From the NCBI GenBank assembly GCA_030431255.1, contig JAUIJL010000006.1, positions 281,850 through 345,849 on the forward strand: DNA of 64,000 bases, written 5' to 3'. The notes beneath the pieces are model-generated. The model saw only the letters and a program-made list of their open reading frames with translations. It was not told the DNA's origin and searched no databases. The stretch comes from Thermoanaerobaculia bacterium. Its GTDB lineage: Bacteria; Acidobacteriota; Thermoanaerobaculia; Multivoradales; J023. The position numbers were made by a program, and so were the translations under genes. Below, piece after piece: positions 19,705 through 28,959 of the stretch. Each line of letters starts with the position of its first letter. The first letter of the stretch is position 1.

Positions 19705-22098
19705 TTATTGAGCCAGGGCCCGCTGCAATCGGGCCAGCGCGGTTTTGAATCGTGGGTTCTCGGGCTCCAGCTCGAGCGCCGTTTGTAGACGCTCGAGGGA
19801 CTCCTCGAGACGCCCCCCGTTGCCGTAGATCAAGGCCAGGTTGAAGTGCGCCTCGGCGAAGCTCGGGGATATCTCGATGGCCTTCAAGAGCTCGCCCTCC
19901 GCTTCTTCCAGCCGATTCTGGCGGCCGAAAAGCACCCCGAGATCGTTGTGAATGCGGGCGACCACGGCGCGCGACGCCGCGTCGGAGGTGGCTTTGGGAG
20001 CGCCTTTGAGCTGATTGAGAGCCTGCTCATAGAGCGTTTGTGCTTCCGCAAAGCGTCCTTCTCGGCTCTCGGCTTGAGCCTTGTGGACGGTGATCAGAGC
20101 ATGCTGTCGACCGAGACCCGGATGGGTCCATCCGCCGGCCGACGCCTTCTCGAGCATCTGCTCGGCCGCCGCCGAATCACCCAGCTCCCGTAGGGCGATC
20201 GCCAGGTTGAAGCTCGCTTCCGGATAGTCGGGTTTCAGCTCGATCGCCTTCCGCAACGCGCTCGCGGAACGCTGCCACTGACCCACCTCCGCCAAGACGA
20301 CTCCGAGATTGAATTGGGATTCCGCAACGGCCGGCCCGAGCTCGACCGCCCGCTGATGGGCTTGCAGCGCATCTCCGATTCGTCCCATTTTTTGGTACAC
20401 GATCCCAAGATTTCGAAACACCTCGGGCTCGTCGTAAAGCTGGCTCGCGGCCCTTTCCAAGGGCTCGAGGGCTTCGTCGAATTTTCCCGCCCAACCCAAT
20501 ACCTTGGCCAAATTCAAATCCCGGCGCGCGTAATAGGCTTCGTCTAGGGTCGACAGATGCTCGACGATCAGAGCCTCGCGGGTGGTGTCCTCCAGCGGAC
20601 GAAGGCTTACGATACCGAGCCCTGAAAGGGTGCCGAGGACTTCCTGCGCGATCCACTGGTGAGCTTCGAGGGTGGGGTGGACGTGGTCCAACAACACTTC
20701 GTTGCCGGGAATACCGTGGCCGAGCCGGGCTTGTAGCCGCCGCTCTATGATTTCCGGCAGATCCACCCATGGGGTTGACGTCTCCGATGCCACTTCTCGG
20801 ATGATTCGATCGGTCGCTTCGAGCGCTCGCAGGGGACACACGTCGAGGTCTTTGGCACGAGCAAACGCCTCGGCAGCGAGCTTCTCTCGACCGGAAGCCA
20901 GCAGGGCTCGGCCAAGTCGATACGCGGACTCGGCAAATAGGGGATCCAATGCCGTTGCGGCCCGGAGCTCCTCGATGGCAGCTTCAGCGACTGAGTCAGT
21001 CGCGGCACTGTCGGCCGCGGCGCTGTCGGTCGTGGAGCTGTCGGTCGTGGCATCTGCTGCCTCGAGACCCTTGAGCAGCTCAACACCTCGTTCGAGATGG
21101 CGGTCATGTTGCTCGATCACGGCGTCCGTCAGGCCGTCTGAGCGTTGCGACTTGAAGGGTGAGAAGTCTTTGAGGTTCGAGATCGGCCGGACTAGAACGA
21201 CCGGAATGTCGTGGGCTTCGGCCAGCGCGATCATTTGCCGAAGGTTGTGCTCGAAGTGGGTGAGCACTGAGGCTTGGAGCTCGAGATCTCGCTCGAATAG
21301 GTCCAGGCCGTTCCATACATCGAGCTTGGCTTCGACCTCGCTCGCCAGGAGATCGCGACCAACCGCGGGTTCTCCGCTGTCGCCGGCTTTCCCGTTGTCG
21401 GCAGAGGGCTGCTGCGACGCGCCGGACACCGGGGTCTCTGGGGTCAAACCCAGCAGGCTCCGGGCAAGGTTCAAGAACCTGAGCCCATTGGACCAAACCC
21501 GTAGCTCGCGACGCCAGATCGGCTCGTGGATGATGTCGGAGTAGGTTCGTTCTTCGAGAAATTCGTTGTGGCCGGTGTAAATGACGAATACGTCCGGCTG
21601 ATATCGAACCAGCTCCTTCATCAGCACCGTGATCCGATAGCTGGCATAGGAGATACCCCCCGCGTTGATCACCTCAAGGGGCCGATCGCTCACCGCATTG
21701 CCGAATACCTCCAGCCATTTCGGAAAGGCGACCCGCCAATCGTAGGGCCGACCCGCAGTGGTGGAACCGCCGAGGGCAAAGATCCTCAAGGCCTCCGGAT
21801 CTTTATCCCCACCGAAGCTTTGATCGTTGAAGAATCCGAGTTTTTGTGGGCGTGTGCGAAAGACCTTTTTCCCGGATATTTGAACAGGCTCGAAGAGATC
21901 GTTGCCTTCCACAAACCCCACATAGGGATCCTCGACGGCATAGGGATCGCCGATTCCGAAGACCTCGAGAAGGCCTTCGACGACCACCAAACCCACCAAA
22001 AACAGCGCAAAACCGAAGAAGACCAGCAGGGCTTTTTGGGCCCTGCTGGTCTCGATCGAATCCCTTACGGCCGGGCTTCGGGAGTCCTGATCGATCAC
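19705..22098 (-). CDS. Membrane-anchored SGNH-hydrolase-like domain with C-terminal TPRs
   Basis: 797 residues. One N-terminal transmembrane segment (about 22-45) would leave the rest outside the cytoplasm. Residues ~100-480 look like an SGNH/GDSL-type hydrolase: ALGGSTTAG with candidate nucleophile Ser112, INAGGISYASYR, YTGHNEF (block III-like), and DHVHPTLEAH supplying the Asp/His pair. A TPR array follows from about 490 to the end. A low-complexity Thr/Asp/Ser/Ala segment (TDSSTTDSAAADSAATDS) interrupts the hydrolase part. The start overlaps the stop of the upstream TPR gene (ATGA). Such proteins may deacylate or acetyl-modify envelope glycans, but the substrate is unknown. Confidence 0.85.
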   Translation of the reverse strand: MIDQDSRSPAVRDSIETSRAQKALLVFFGFALFLVGLVVVEGLLEVFGIGDPYAVEDPYVGFVEGNDLFEPVQISGKKVFRTRPQKLGFFNDQSFGGDKDPEALRIFALGGSTTAGRPYDWRVAFPKWLEVFGNAVSDRPLEVINAGGISYASYRITVLMKELVRYQPDVFVIYTGHNEFLEERTYSDIIHEPIWRRELRVWSNGLRFLNLARSLLGLTPETPVSGASQQPSADNGKAGDSGEPAVGRDLLASEVEAKLDVWNGLDLFERDLELQASVLTHFEHNLRQMIALAEAHDIPVVLVRPISNLKDFSPFKSQRSDGLTDAVIEQHDRHLERGVELLKGLEAADATTDSSTTDSAAADSAATDSVAEAAIEELRAATALDPLFAESAYRLGRALLASGREKLAAEAFARAKDLDVCPLRALEATDRIIREVASETSTPWVDLPEIIERRLQARLGHGIPGNEVLLDHVHPTLEAHQWIAQEVLGTLSGLGIVSLRPLEDTTREALIVEHLSTLDEAYYARRDLNLAKVLGWAGKFDEALEPLERAASQLYDEPEVFRNLGIVYQKMGRIGDALQAHQRAVELGPAVAESQFNLGVVLAEVGQWQRSASALRKAIELKPDYPEASFNLAIALRELGDSAAAEQMLEKASAGGWTHPGLGRQHALITVHKAQAESREGRFAEAQTLYEQALNQLKGAPKATSDAASRAVVARIHNDLGVLFGRQNRLEEAEGELLKAIEISPSFAEAHFNLALIYGNGGRLEESLERLQTALELEPENPRFKTALARLQRALAQ

Positions 22099-23366
22099 AG
22101 AAAGCTCATCATTTCCTTGGCGGTCGCCGCATTCTCATGGTCGGGCATCAAGGCGATGAAGCGCTCGAAATGGGATTTAGCATCGGCGTTCTTGCCCATG
22201 TTGACGTAACAAAGACCCAGCAGGTAATGGGTCATTCCATGGTCGGGATCGATGTCTAAAATCTGCTTGAACGAGCTGACCGCGGAATCCATATCACCGC
22301 CGTTGAATTGCTCTTGGCCGCCCTTGAATAGACCCGAGATCATCGCCGTGGGATCCGCGTCGGCGACGGCTTGGAAGGCCTCGTCGGCCTTGGCCGTGTC
22401 TCCGAGGCCGCGGTAGGCGTCGAGCCTGACTTTCTTCATGGTCAGGTCCTCCGGATCGACCGCAATCACCTTCTCAGCGAATTCAGCGGCTTTTTGGAAT
22501 TCCTGGCTATCGAGATAGACCAATGCCAGGAGGCGTACCGCTTGGTTCAGCTCCGGGTCCAAGGAATAGGCTTTCTCCAGCCGCTCCCGAGCCCGTTCCA
22601 GGTCACCCATGCGCATGGCTTCGGCGCCCTCGTTATAGATCAAAGGTACAGCGTCTGCGCTGGATTCCAGCTGAGAGATCTTCTCGAAGACCTCGTCCGC
22701 AGCTTCCTGATCACCCAGACCGGAGAGGGCTTCGTAGAGCATCCTATAGGCGCGACCGTTTCCCGGCTCCTTCGCGATCACGAATTCCGCGCTCGCTTTA
22801 GCGTTCTGGAAATCCTTCTCATCCAAATAGATCGCCGCCAGGGCCGAATGGGCCTGATAGAGCTCGGGATCCATTTCATAGGCCTTGAGGAAACTGGCTT
22901 TGGCGGTCGCCAAGTCTTCAGCTTTGAGCGCGGTCACGCCTTCATTGAAGGTTTCCTGGGCGGGGGTCAGGGGAATCTCGCGGGTTCCACCTTCGCCGCT
23001 CGGCACCGACTTACGCGTATTGGTCTTATAAAGAGTGTAGGTCTGGTAGCTGACCGCGCCGACAGTCGGCTTGAGCGACGTCGAAGCTGGATCGTAACCC
23101 TCCAAAGAGAGGCTGAGTGCATAGGCCAGGCTGCTGTCACGGAAGACAAGAGTCGTCTTGCCTTTCTTGTTGGTGGTTCCTTCGATCACCAAACCCGTGT
23201 GTGGGTGGGTCGCCGAAATCTTGACGTCGGGTAACGGATTATCGGCCTCGTCTTTGACCGTGAAGCCGACCCGAGAGACCGACTGCGCGGATACAGAGGC
23301 GGCAAGCAAACAAAGAAGCGTTGTCACCGCGGTCGACACGAGGCCGATATGTAATCGTCTTTTCAT
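22095..23366 (-). CDS. Exported TPR protein with N-terminal carboxypeptidase-regulatory-like domain
   Basis: I place the start at ATG 23366, with SD AGGAGG 5-6 bases before it, giving 423 residues; a longer frame from 23510 lacks a signal sequence at its beginning. The signal peptide ends VSA|Q near residue 27. Residues ~30-115 form a beta-sandwich-like domain (FTVKDEADNPLPDVKISATHP) like that at the N-terminus of the TonB receptor. TPR units fill the remainder (AYEMDPELYQAHSALAAIYL). It is the first gene of a two-gene operon with the SGNH/TPR protein, overlapping it by ATGA. Probably a periplasmic scaffold; function unknown. Confidence 0.87.
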   Translation of the reverse strand: MKRRLHIGLVSTAVTTLLCLLAASVSAQSVSRVGFTVKDEADNPLPDVKISATHPHTGLVIEGTTNKKGKTTLVFRDSSLAYALSLSLEGYDPASTSLKPTVGAVSYQTYTLYKTNTRKSVPSGEGGTREIPLTPAQETFNEGVTALKAEDLATAKASFLKAYEMDPELYQAHSALAAIYLDEKDFQNAKASAEFVIAKEPGNGRAYRMLYEALSGLGDQEAADEVFEKISQLESSADAVPLIYNEGAEAMRMGDLERARERLEKAYSLDPELNQAVRLLALVYLDSQEFQKAAEFAEKVIAVDPEDLTMKKVRLDAYRGLGDTAKADEAFQAVADADPTAMISGLFKGGQEQFNGGDMDSAVSSFKQILDIDPDHGMTHYLLGLCYVNMGKNADAKSHFERFIALMPDHENAATAKEMMSFL

Positions 23367-23675
23367 GATTTCCTCCTGAAACGGGGATGGAGAACGGGGT
23401 GATTGCTCAAGCGGCTTACCGCTCGGCCAGGAGCTGATTGACCTGGATCCCCAAAGGATGCCCCGCTGGCCTATTATCCCATGGACGGCACGATGGTTCA
23501 GCACCTTCAATGACTCGGCTCTCCCTTGCGTCCGACGATAGGACGCATGTTGGTGACAGATCGCTACGAGCTGGGGTCGAGGAGCATGCTGTTGATACTA
23601 GGTATGCCTTAGGATATCGAGGCCGATCTTTTTTCTTCGGGACCTATTTTCGAATCCTGTCTGAAGGAGACATCC
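23367..23675. other. Divergent intergenic region, TPR operon / VWA-TPR-VWA operon
   Basis: 309 bases with no supportable gene. It should hold both promoters. TTGATA at about 23592, followed by an AT-rich GGATAT at about 23612, is a possible plus-strand promoter, but the hexamers are weak. AAGGAGA precedes ATG 23676 and AGGAGG precedes the minus-strand start. Confidence 0.4.
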
Positions 23676-25454
23676 ATGCAGAAGCTCGCGCTGATCCCGC
23701 TCACCCTCCTATATTTATACGGCTCGAGCCTGGCCGCCGATTCATCGGACAGCAATCTCTTCTTCGATACGGTCGATGTTCAAGTCGTCAACATCGAAGC
23801 GGTGGTGCTCGATAAAGAAGGCCAACCGGTGCTCGGCTTGGGGCCGGACGACTTTGAGCTATTCGAGAACGGCGAGCCGGTGGAGATCTCCAACTTCTTC
23901 GCGGTCGAAGGCTCCACCCGCACGGCGGATCCGGACCCGGGATCGACCCTAGCGCCGGCCAGGGAACCGGAAACCCAAAATCTCAATCTGGTGGTCGTGG
24001 TCGACAATGCCCATGTGGCGCCCCAGAATCGCAATCAGATCTTCGCCAATCTACGCGACTTCGTGGATCGCAGCCTCAAACCCGACGATCAAATCCTGAT
24101 CGTCAGTGTGGGTGACAGCCTGAAGCTGGAAACGGAATTCACCCGAGATCCGGAAACGGTCGGCCGAGTGCTCGACCGTCTGGAAAAGGAAACCGGACCC
24201 AGCACCCGCACCCATGCCGCCCTGCAGCAGCTGTTGCGTAACATCCAATCCGCTCGTTTGGTGGCTGCATCCCAGGGATTTCGCGACAACAGCGCCGAGC
24301 TGGAGCGGGTTCGGCTCGAAGCCACCGACTATGCGACCCAAATACGTGCTTTTTCCGAAGAGCGGATGAAGAGATCCAAAGCGACTCTGGAAGCCATGGC
24401 CCGATTCGTCAGCTCTTTGGCCGGTATGAAGGGCAGAAAAGCGCTGCTGTACATCAGCGACGGTATGTCGATGAACCCCGCCGATGCCCTGATGCAAGCC
24501 TGGCAGGACAAGTTCGTCAATTGGATGATCCAAAACGGCTTCAGCGACGATCAGCTCAATATGGCCACCATCAGCTCGGCGAATTACTCCTTAACCAAGG
24601 AGCTGGACCAATTCGTTCAACATGCCGCGGCCACGAAAGTCGCCATCTATCCGATTTCTCCGGGTAGCCGTCTCGCTCGATCCGTTGGCTCCGCCGAATC
24701 CCAAGGCAGCTTTGCCACCAACGGCTCCGGCAGCGCTTCGAGATTGGTCGGATCCTTGGAGCAATTCTCGTTGGATGAATCGCTGCTGCGCATGGCCGAC
24801 GAAACCGGCGGCACGGCCTTCACTCGAAGCTCCAACATCGAAGGGTTGTTGGAGCAAGTTCGCACCGATTTCTCGACTTTCTACTCTCTCGGCTACCAGC
24901 CGAATGTCATCAGCAACGAACGCCGAGACTTGGAAATCAAGGTCAAAAACGAGGATTGGACGGTTCGGTACGGCAAGAGCGTGCGGGAAAAGGATCCCCT
25001 GGACAACCTTCAAGACAGGATATTGTCGTCGCTTTTCTACGACCTGGGAGACAATCCCCTCCATATCGCCATGACCTCGATGAAGCAGGAGCCGACCAGC
25101 GCAGGCACCTTCCAAGTTTCGATCATGGTGCAAATACCGTTTGAGAAGATTCTCCTGCTCCCGGAGGAGAACCACCATTCCGGCCGCTTGACCCTTTTCG
25201 TGGTCGTTCGCGATGAAAACAACCAGAATCTCTCTCCGTTCCGGCGGGTGGAAATTCCCCTCGAGATTCCCAACGATCAAATTCTCCAAGTGATGGCCCA
25301 AAGCGCCGGTTATCCCCTGGAGCTGAATATGCAACCCGGGCCTAAGCGCATCGCCATCGGCATTCGGGATCGTCTCGCACAGCTGGATTCCACCACTCAT
25401 CTCGATCTCAATGTCGGCAGCGGAACCGATACGGCCCAAGTCAACAGCCCATGA
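23676..25454 (+). CDS. VWFA-related acidobacterial-type exported protein
   Basis: 592 residues with a signal peptide (LIPLTLLYLYGSSLA). Same architecture as the protein at 14356-16110: an N-terminal VEAVVLDKEGQPVLGLGPDDFELFENGEPV-type beta unit, a VWA-like fold, and a C-terminal beta domain (RLTLFVVVRDENN ... PKRIAIGIRD). The MIDAS DxSxS is replaced by VDNAHVAPQNRN, the same replacement as in its paralogue. AAGGAGA lies before the ATG. It is the first gene of a three-gene operon in which each junction is a 4-base ATGA overlap. Probably an envelope protein-interaction module; ligand unknown. Confidence 0.9.
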   Translation: MQKLALIPLTLLYLYGSSLAADSSDSNLFFDTVDVQVVNIEAVVLDKEGQPVLGLGPDDFELFENGEPVEISNFFAVEGSTRTADPDPGSTLAPAREPETQNLNLVVVVDNAHVAPQNRNQIFANLRDFVDRSLKPDDQILIVSVGDSLKLETEFTRDPETVGRVLDRLEKETGPSTRTHAALQQLLRNIQSARLVAASQGFRDNSAELERVRLEATDYATQIRAFSEERMKRSKATLEAMARFVSSLAGMKGRKALLYISDGMSMNPADALMQAWQDKFVNWMIQNGFSDDQLNMATISSANYSLTKELDQFVQHAAATKVAIYPISPGSRLARSVGSAESQGSFATNGSGSASRLVGSLEQFSLDESLLRMADETGGTAFTRSSNIEGLLEQVRTDFSTFYSLGYQPNVISNERRDLEIKVKNEDWTVRYGKSVREKDPLDNLQDRILSSLFYDLGDNPLHIAMTSMKQEPTSAGTFQVSIMVQIPFEKILLLPEENHHSGRLTLFVVVRDENNQNLSPFRRVEIPLEIPNDQILQVMAQSAGYPLELNMQPGPKRIAIGIRDRLAQLDSTTHLDLNVGSGTDTAQVNSP

Positions 25455-27673
25455 ATCGATATCTCGGCCTCGTCGTTTTTGTTCCGTTCCTTCTTTTTCT
25501 AAGCTCCGCGACTCCGGCCCAAGAGGTTCCCGATCCGTTTGGGCCGACCACCTTACAAGCTCGGGCCCTGAGGGGTCTGACCGGTGAAATCGCTACCTTG
25601 ATCCTAAAGGCCGACCCCGGTGGGGAATTGGCCATGGAAGCCTTGGCCGTACCCCTGCTACAAAGCGCGGAGGTCGGAGACGAGCCGGGCACCGAGAAAC
25701 AACGGGTGGCTGTCGTCGTGGAAATCGACGGCACCAGTTTCTTGGAGATGAATCAAAGCGATCTCACTCGGCTCGAGATCTATGTCTACGCCCTTCGCGA
25801 CCAAGGTTTCGAAATCGGTGACTATCGTGCGGAGGTGGTCGCTGTGGATGTCGCAAACCTCGGTGAGGTGGTGTGGCAAAGCGGTCTCAAATATTTCGGC
25901 GAGCTCGCGCTCGAGCCGGGCACCTATCGTCTGAGGGCATTGATCCGAAATTTTCAGAGCAAAGCCGCAGGTTTGCGCGAGATCCCTCTGGTTGTTCCAG
26001 CGGCATCGGACGGCCCACAGCTCTCGACACCCTTGCTGACCGATCCTGAATTCCGCGAGCCTTGGGTTCCCATTCGTCCGTGGAGCAAGGACTTAATCGC
26101 CGGCCTGGTCGACGAGCCCCTGGAGGGGTTGAAGACGCGGACCCGGAAACCTTATCCATTCAGCATGGGCGAGCAGGTCATCCGCCCCGCGGCCAGGAGA
26201 GTTCTGGTGCCGGGCCATGCTTCGACCGTCTACCTCCACGGACGGTTCCCGGCCTCAGACAACGGCTTCAGGGTTCAGCTCATGGATGCCTCTATCGAGC
26301 CGGCCAAGCTCCTGGGCCACCTGCCCTTGAGCTTCGTGGACCGAGTCGAGCAGGGGGATCGCGCTTTTGTGGAAGCGACTTTCATGCCACCCGAGGACCT
26401 GCCAGCGGGTCTCGTCGAGCTGAGGGTGGAGTATCCAATCGGCCACCAAGCAGCCAATCAAGGTGCGGCCGGCCAAGGTGCGGCCGGCCAAGGTGCGGCC
26501 GGATCGCGAGCCATGTCTCCTCCGGTAGCGGTCCACCTCATGGACTCGAGCGTCCGTGAGCAAAACCTCCTGTGGTCGGATCTCCGATGGCGGGGGACCG
26601 GAGAAGCACCGTCGGAACGCCCTGCCTCGGCTCGAGTGGAAAACACCCCGAGCCGCGAAAAAGGAGGGCGGAAGGTCGGCAAGCTGACCCGTCAGTACGA
26701 GGAAATCTTGGCCGGAGTCGACCAGCTGGGCACCACCACGACCATGAGCGACTTGTTGGACTTCGAAACCAGAACTCTCAACGAGGGCTCTCGCAAAGCG
26801 GCCGGGCTCCTGCAGACCGCTGAATACAAGCTCGCTGAATCGCTGTCCGAATCCGATCCCGAAAGCCTGGTTCCACTGATCCAGCTCCATCAAGACCTCT
26901 ATCTCGCTTATCGCGGTCGACGAATGTTCTCCCTCGGCACCCATAGCCGGGTGCTCATGGAACGGATCGCGGAGCTTTACGCTGAGAAGGGATCTGGGCA
27001 GGGCTCGAAGATCGTCGCCGCTCGGGCTTTGACCAGTCTTGCCGGTTATCTGCAGGCCGGTGGTTTGGCGTCCACCAGCCAGCGACTCTACCGTCGCGCC
27101 CTCGAGCTGGACCCCACGTCGAAAACAGCGATGTTGGCCTTGGCCTGTGGTTACGAACGGCTGGGTGCGTATGACCGGGCCAAGGAGACTCTGCAGCAGC
27201 TCACCTCTCAATACCCGAAGATGTCCGAGGCCTGGCTTCGATTGGCCATGAGCACCACGCGCTTGGGGCAGCGGGTCCAATCCCGGAAAATTTTGGAGCA
27301 GGTCGTCGAGTTGGACGGACCCCATTGGATTCGTTCTCTAGCTTACGAAGAGCTGGCCCGGATTCATCTCTTTTTGGACCAAACCGAATCCGCTCTGGCT
27401 CTCCTGGAGCAGGTCCAAGAGCCCAGCGAAGGAACCCTCTTCTTAATGGCATTTCTCTACGACCGCTCGGGTAAGCCCAATCGATCCCTAGAAATGCTCA
27501 ATCAGGTACAAGCCAAATCCGGTCGAGCACCCTCTCCACGCAAGAAATACGACGGCTGGCCGGAGCAGGCCCTCGCCGAGACTCGAAAACATCTCCTGGA
27601 AGCTGCCGGAATCCGCCTCTCCAGGCTGCAGGATGCCGTTGCGGGATCCCGGAAGCCCGGAGGTAAATCATGA
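25451..27673 (+). CDS. Exported protein with TPRs, middle gene of VWA operon
   Basis: 740 residues. The signal peptide is LGLVVFVPFLLFLSSATPAQ. The N-terminal ~380 residues contain beta-rich modules I cannot name (RVAVVVEIDGTSFLEMNQ; LEIYVYALRDQGFEIGDYRAEV) that may be VWFA-protein-associated. From about 490 to the end are TPR units (LYRRALELDPTSKTAMLALACGYERLG). A Gln-Gly-Ala-Ala-Gly triplet encoded by a 15-bp tandem repeat lies near residues 337-351. It overlaps both neighbours by ATGA, so all three proteins are probably made in fixed proportion and may form one complex. Function unknown. Confidence 0.82.
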   Translation: MNRYLGLVVFVPFLLFLSSATPAQEVPDPFGPTTLQARALRGLTGEIATLILKADPGGELAMEALAVPLLQSAEVGDEPGTEKQRVAVVVEIDGTSFLEMNQSDLTRLEIYVYALRDQGFEIGDYRAEVVAVDVANLGEVVWQSGLKYFGELALEPGTYRLRALIRNFQSKAAGLREIPLVVPAASDGPQLSTPLLTDPEFREPWVPIRPWSKDLIAGLVDEPLEGLKTRTRKPYPFSMGEQVIRPAARRVLVPGHASTVYLHGRFPASDNGFRVQLMDASIEPAKLLGHLPLSFVDRVEQGDRAFVEATFMPPEDLPAGLVELRVEYPIGHQAANQGAAGQGAAGQGAAGSRAMSPPVAVHLMDSSVREQNLLWSDLRWRGTGEAPSERPASARVENTPSREKGGRKVGKLTRQYEEILAGVDQLGTTTTMSDLLDFETRTLNEGSRKAAGLLQTAEYKLAESLSESDPESLVPLIQLHQDLYLAYRGRRMFSLGTHSRVLMERIAELYAEKGSGQGSKIVAARALTSLAGYLQAGGLASTSQRLYRRALELDPTSKTAMLALACGYERLGAYDRAKETLQQLTSQYPKMSEAWLRLAMSTTRLGQRVQSRKILEQVVELDGPHWIRSLAYEELARIHLFLDQTESALALLEQVQEPSEGTLFLMAFLYDRSGKPNRSLEMLNQVQAKSGRAPSPRKKYDGWPEQALAETRKHLLEAAGIRLSRLQDAVAGSRKPGGKS
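26459..26503 (+). repeat. 15-bp tandem repeat, three copies, in frame
   Basis: Three consecutive copies of CAAGGTGCGGCCGGC (the last ending in A) encode QGAAG three times. Copy-number change by slippage would add or remove five residues without breaking the frame of the TPR protein. Confidence 0.9.
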
Positions 27674-28938
27674 GCTCTCATCTTTCGTCCGGCGTTTACT
27701 CGCGGCGAGAGCCGGCCCGGGATCGATCCCGTCGGGTGGTTTCATTCAGGGTCGTCCCCATCTGGGCCGTGTGGATATCTCTTGCCCTCATTGTGTCGGC
27801 TCTCGACGTGTTTACCGTCAAGGTATTCGCCGAGCCCCCGACGGTGACCATCACCTCGCCCCCGGCCGGCCAGCCGGCGTTCGGAGAGGTCGAGCTGAGC
27901 GCGGACATCGTGGAGGGGGAGGCGACGATCGTTCGTTTTCTTTTCGATGGCCGGGTGGTGGGGGAGCTTGAAGCTCCTCCTTACCGAGCCACCGTCGACG
28001 CAGGCCAGGAGAACCGGCCTCATCGCTTCGAGGTTCAAGCCATCTCGGCGGACGGCGAGGTGGGCACGGCGCTGATGGTGACACCGGCCATTCGGATCGA
28101 CGACGAAATCGAGGCCGAGCTCCAGCAGCTCTATATCACCGTGACCCGCCAAGATCAGCGCATCCTCAATCTCGAGCAAGAGGACTTTCGGATCTATGAC
28201 GATCAATTCCGCCAGCAGATTGTGACGTTTGCCCGCGGGGATGTTCGGCTCACCGCCGCCTTGTTGATCGACTCGAGCACGAGCATGAAAGGGCGAAGGT
28301 TGCGCTTCGCCCTGCGCGGAGCGACCGCATTCCTAAACGGCTTGCGAGAAATCGACGATGCCAGTCTGTTGCTTTTCGCCGATCGGCTCCTTCATTCGAC
28401 ACCCTTCTCCAACGATGTCGGAATCTTGACCGAAGGGCTCAGCAAGGCCAATGCCGACGGCGGCACCTCGTTGAACGATCATTTGTATCTGGCACTGAAA
28501 AAGCTGGAGAGTCAGCAGGGCCGGCGGGTGGTGATCGTGCTCTCCGACGGCATCGACAGCCACAGCTCTTTGCGCATGGCCGACGTCCATTGGCTCGCCC
28601 GCCGCAGCCGCGCCCTCATCTATTGGATTCGAATCAATCCCGGCGGCGGCGATCCCACCAAACGGCTCTCGGCTTGGAAGAATCCTGAGACCTACAAAGA
28701 GGAGTATCGGCTGCTGACGCGAACCGTGGAGTCCAGCGGCGGCCGCATCGTGGATTTAGACAACCTCCAAGCGGCCGAGCAGGCCTTCCAAGGTATTTTG
28801 GACGAGCTTCGCGAGCAATACGTCATCGGCTACTACCCGTCGATTTCGAGAAACGACGGCAGCTGGCACGATGTGAAGGTCGAGGTGGACGGCGGAAATC
28901 TCAATATCCGAGCCCAAAAAGGGTACGTCGACTACTGA
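27670..28938 (+). CDS. VWFA protein with intact MIDAS and N-terminal Ig-like domain
   Basis: 422 residues. A signal anchor or uncleaved signal lies at about 27-53 (VVPIWAVWISLALIVSALDVF). An Ig-like beta domain follows at about 55-145 (VTITSPPAGQPAFGEVELSADIV and VRFLFDGRVVGELEAPPY). The next VWFA-related segment (LYITVTRQDQRILNLEQEDF) leads into a VWA domain with a complete MIDAS start, DSSTSMKG, then GGTSLNDHL and VLSDGIDSHSS. It therefore probably binds a divalent cation and a protein ligand, unlike the first VWA protein of the operon. The start overlaps the previous stop by ATGA. Third gene of the operon. Confidence 0.9.
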   Translation: MSSHLSSGVYSRREPARDRSRRVVSFRVVPIWAVWISLALIVSALDVFTVKVFAEPPTVTITSPPAGQPAFGEVELSADIVEGEATIVRFLFDGRVVGELEAPPYRATVDAGQENRPHRFEVQAISADGEVGTALMVTPAIRIDDEIEAELQQLYITVTRQDQRILNLEQEDFRIYDDQFRQQIVTFARGDVRLTAALLIDSSTSMKGRRLRFALRGATAFLNGLREIDDASLLLFADRLLHSTPFSNDVGILTEGLSKANADGGTSLNDHLYLALKKLESQQGRRVVIVLSDGIDSHSSLRMADVHWLARRSRALIYWIRINPGGGDPTKRLSAWKNPETYKEEYRLLTRTVESSGGRIVDLDNLQAAEQAFQGILDELREQYVIGYYPSISRNDGSWHDVKVEVDGGNLNIRAQKGYVDY

Positions 28939-28959
28939 ATTTACCGATTGGGATCACCG

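Noticed and set aside
26459-26503. CRISPR-like short repeat array
   Set aside because: The three 15-bp units are directly adjacent without spacers and encode in-frame amino-acid repeats. No cas gene or other array was seen in the window.
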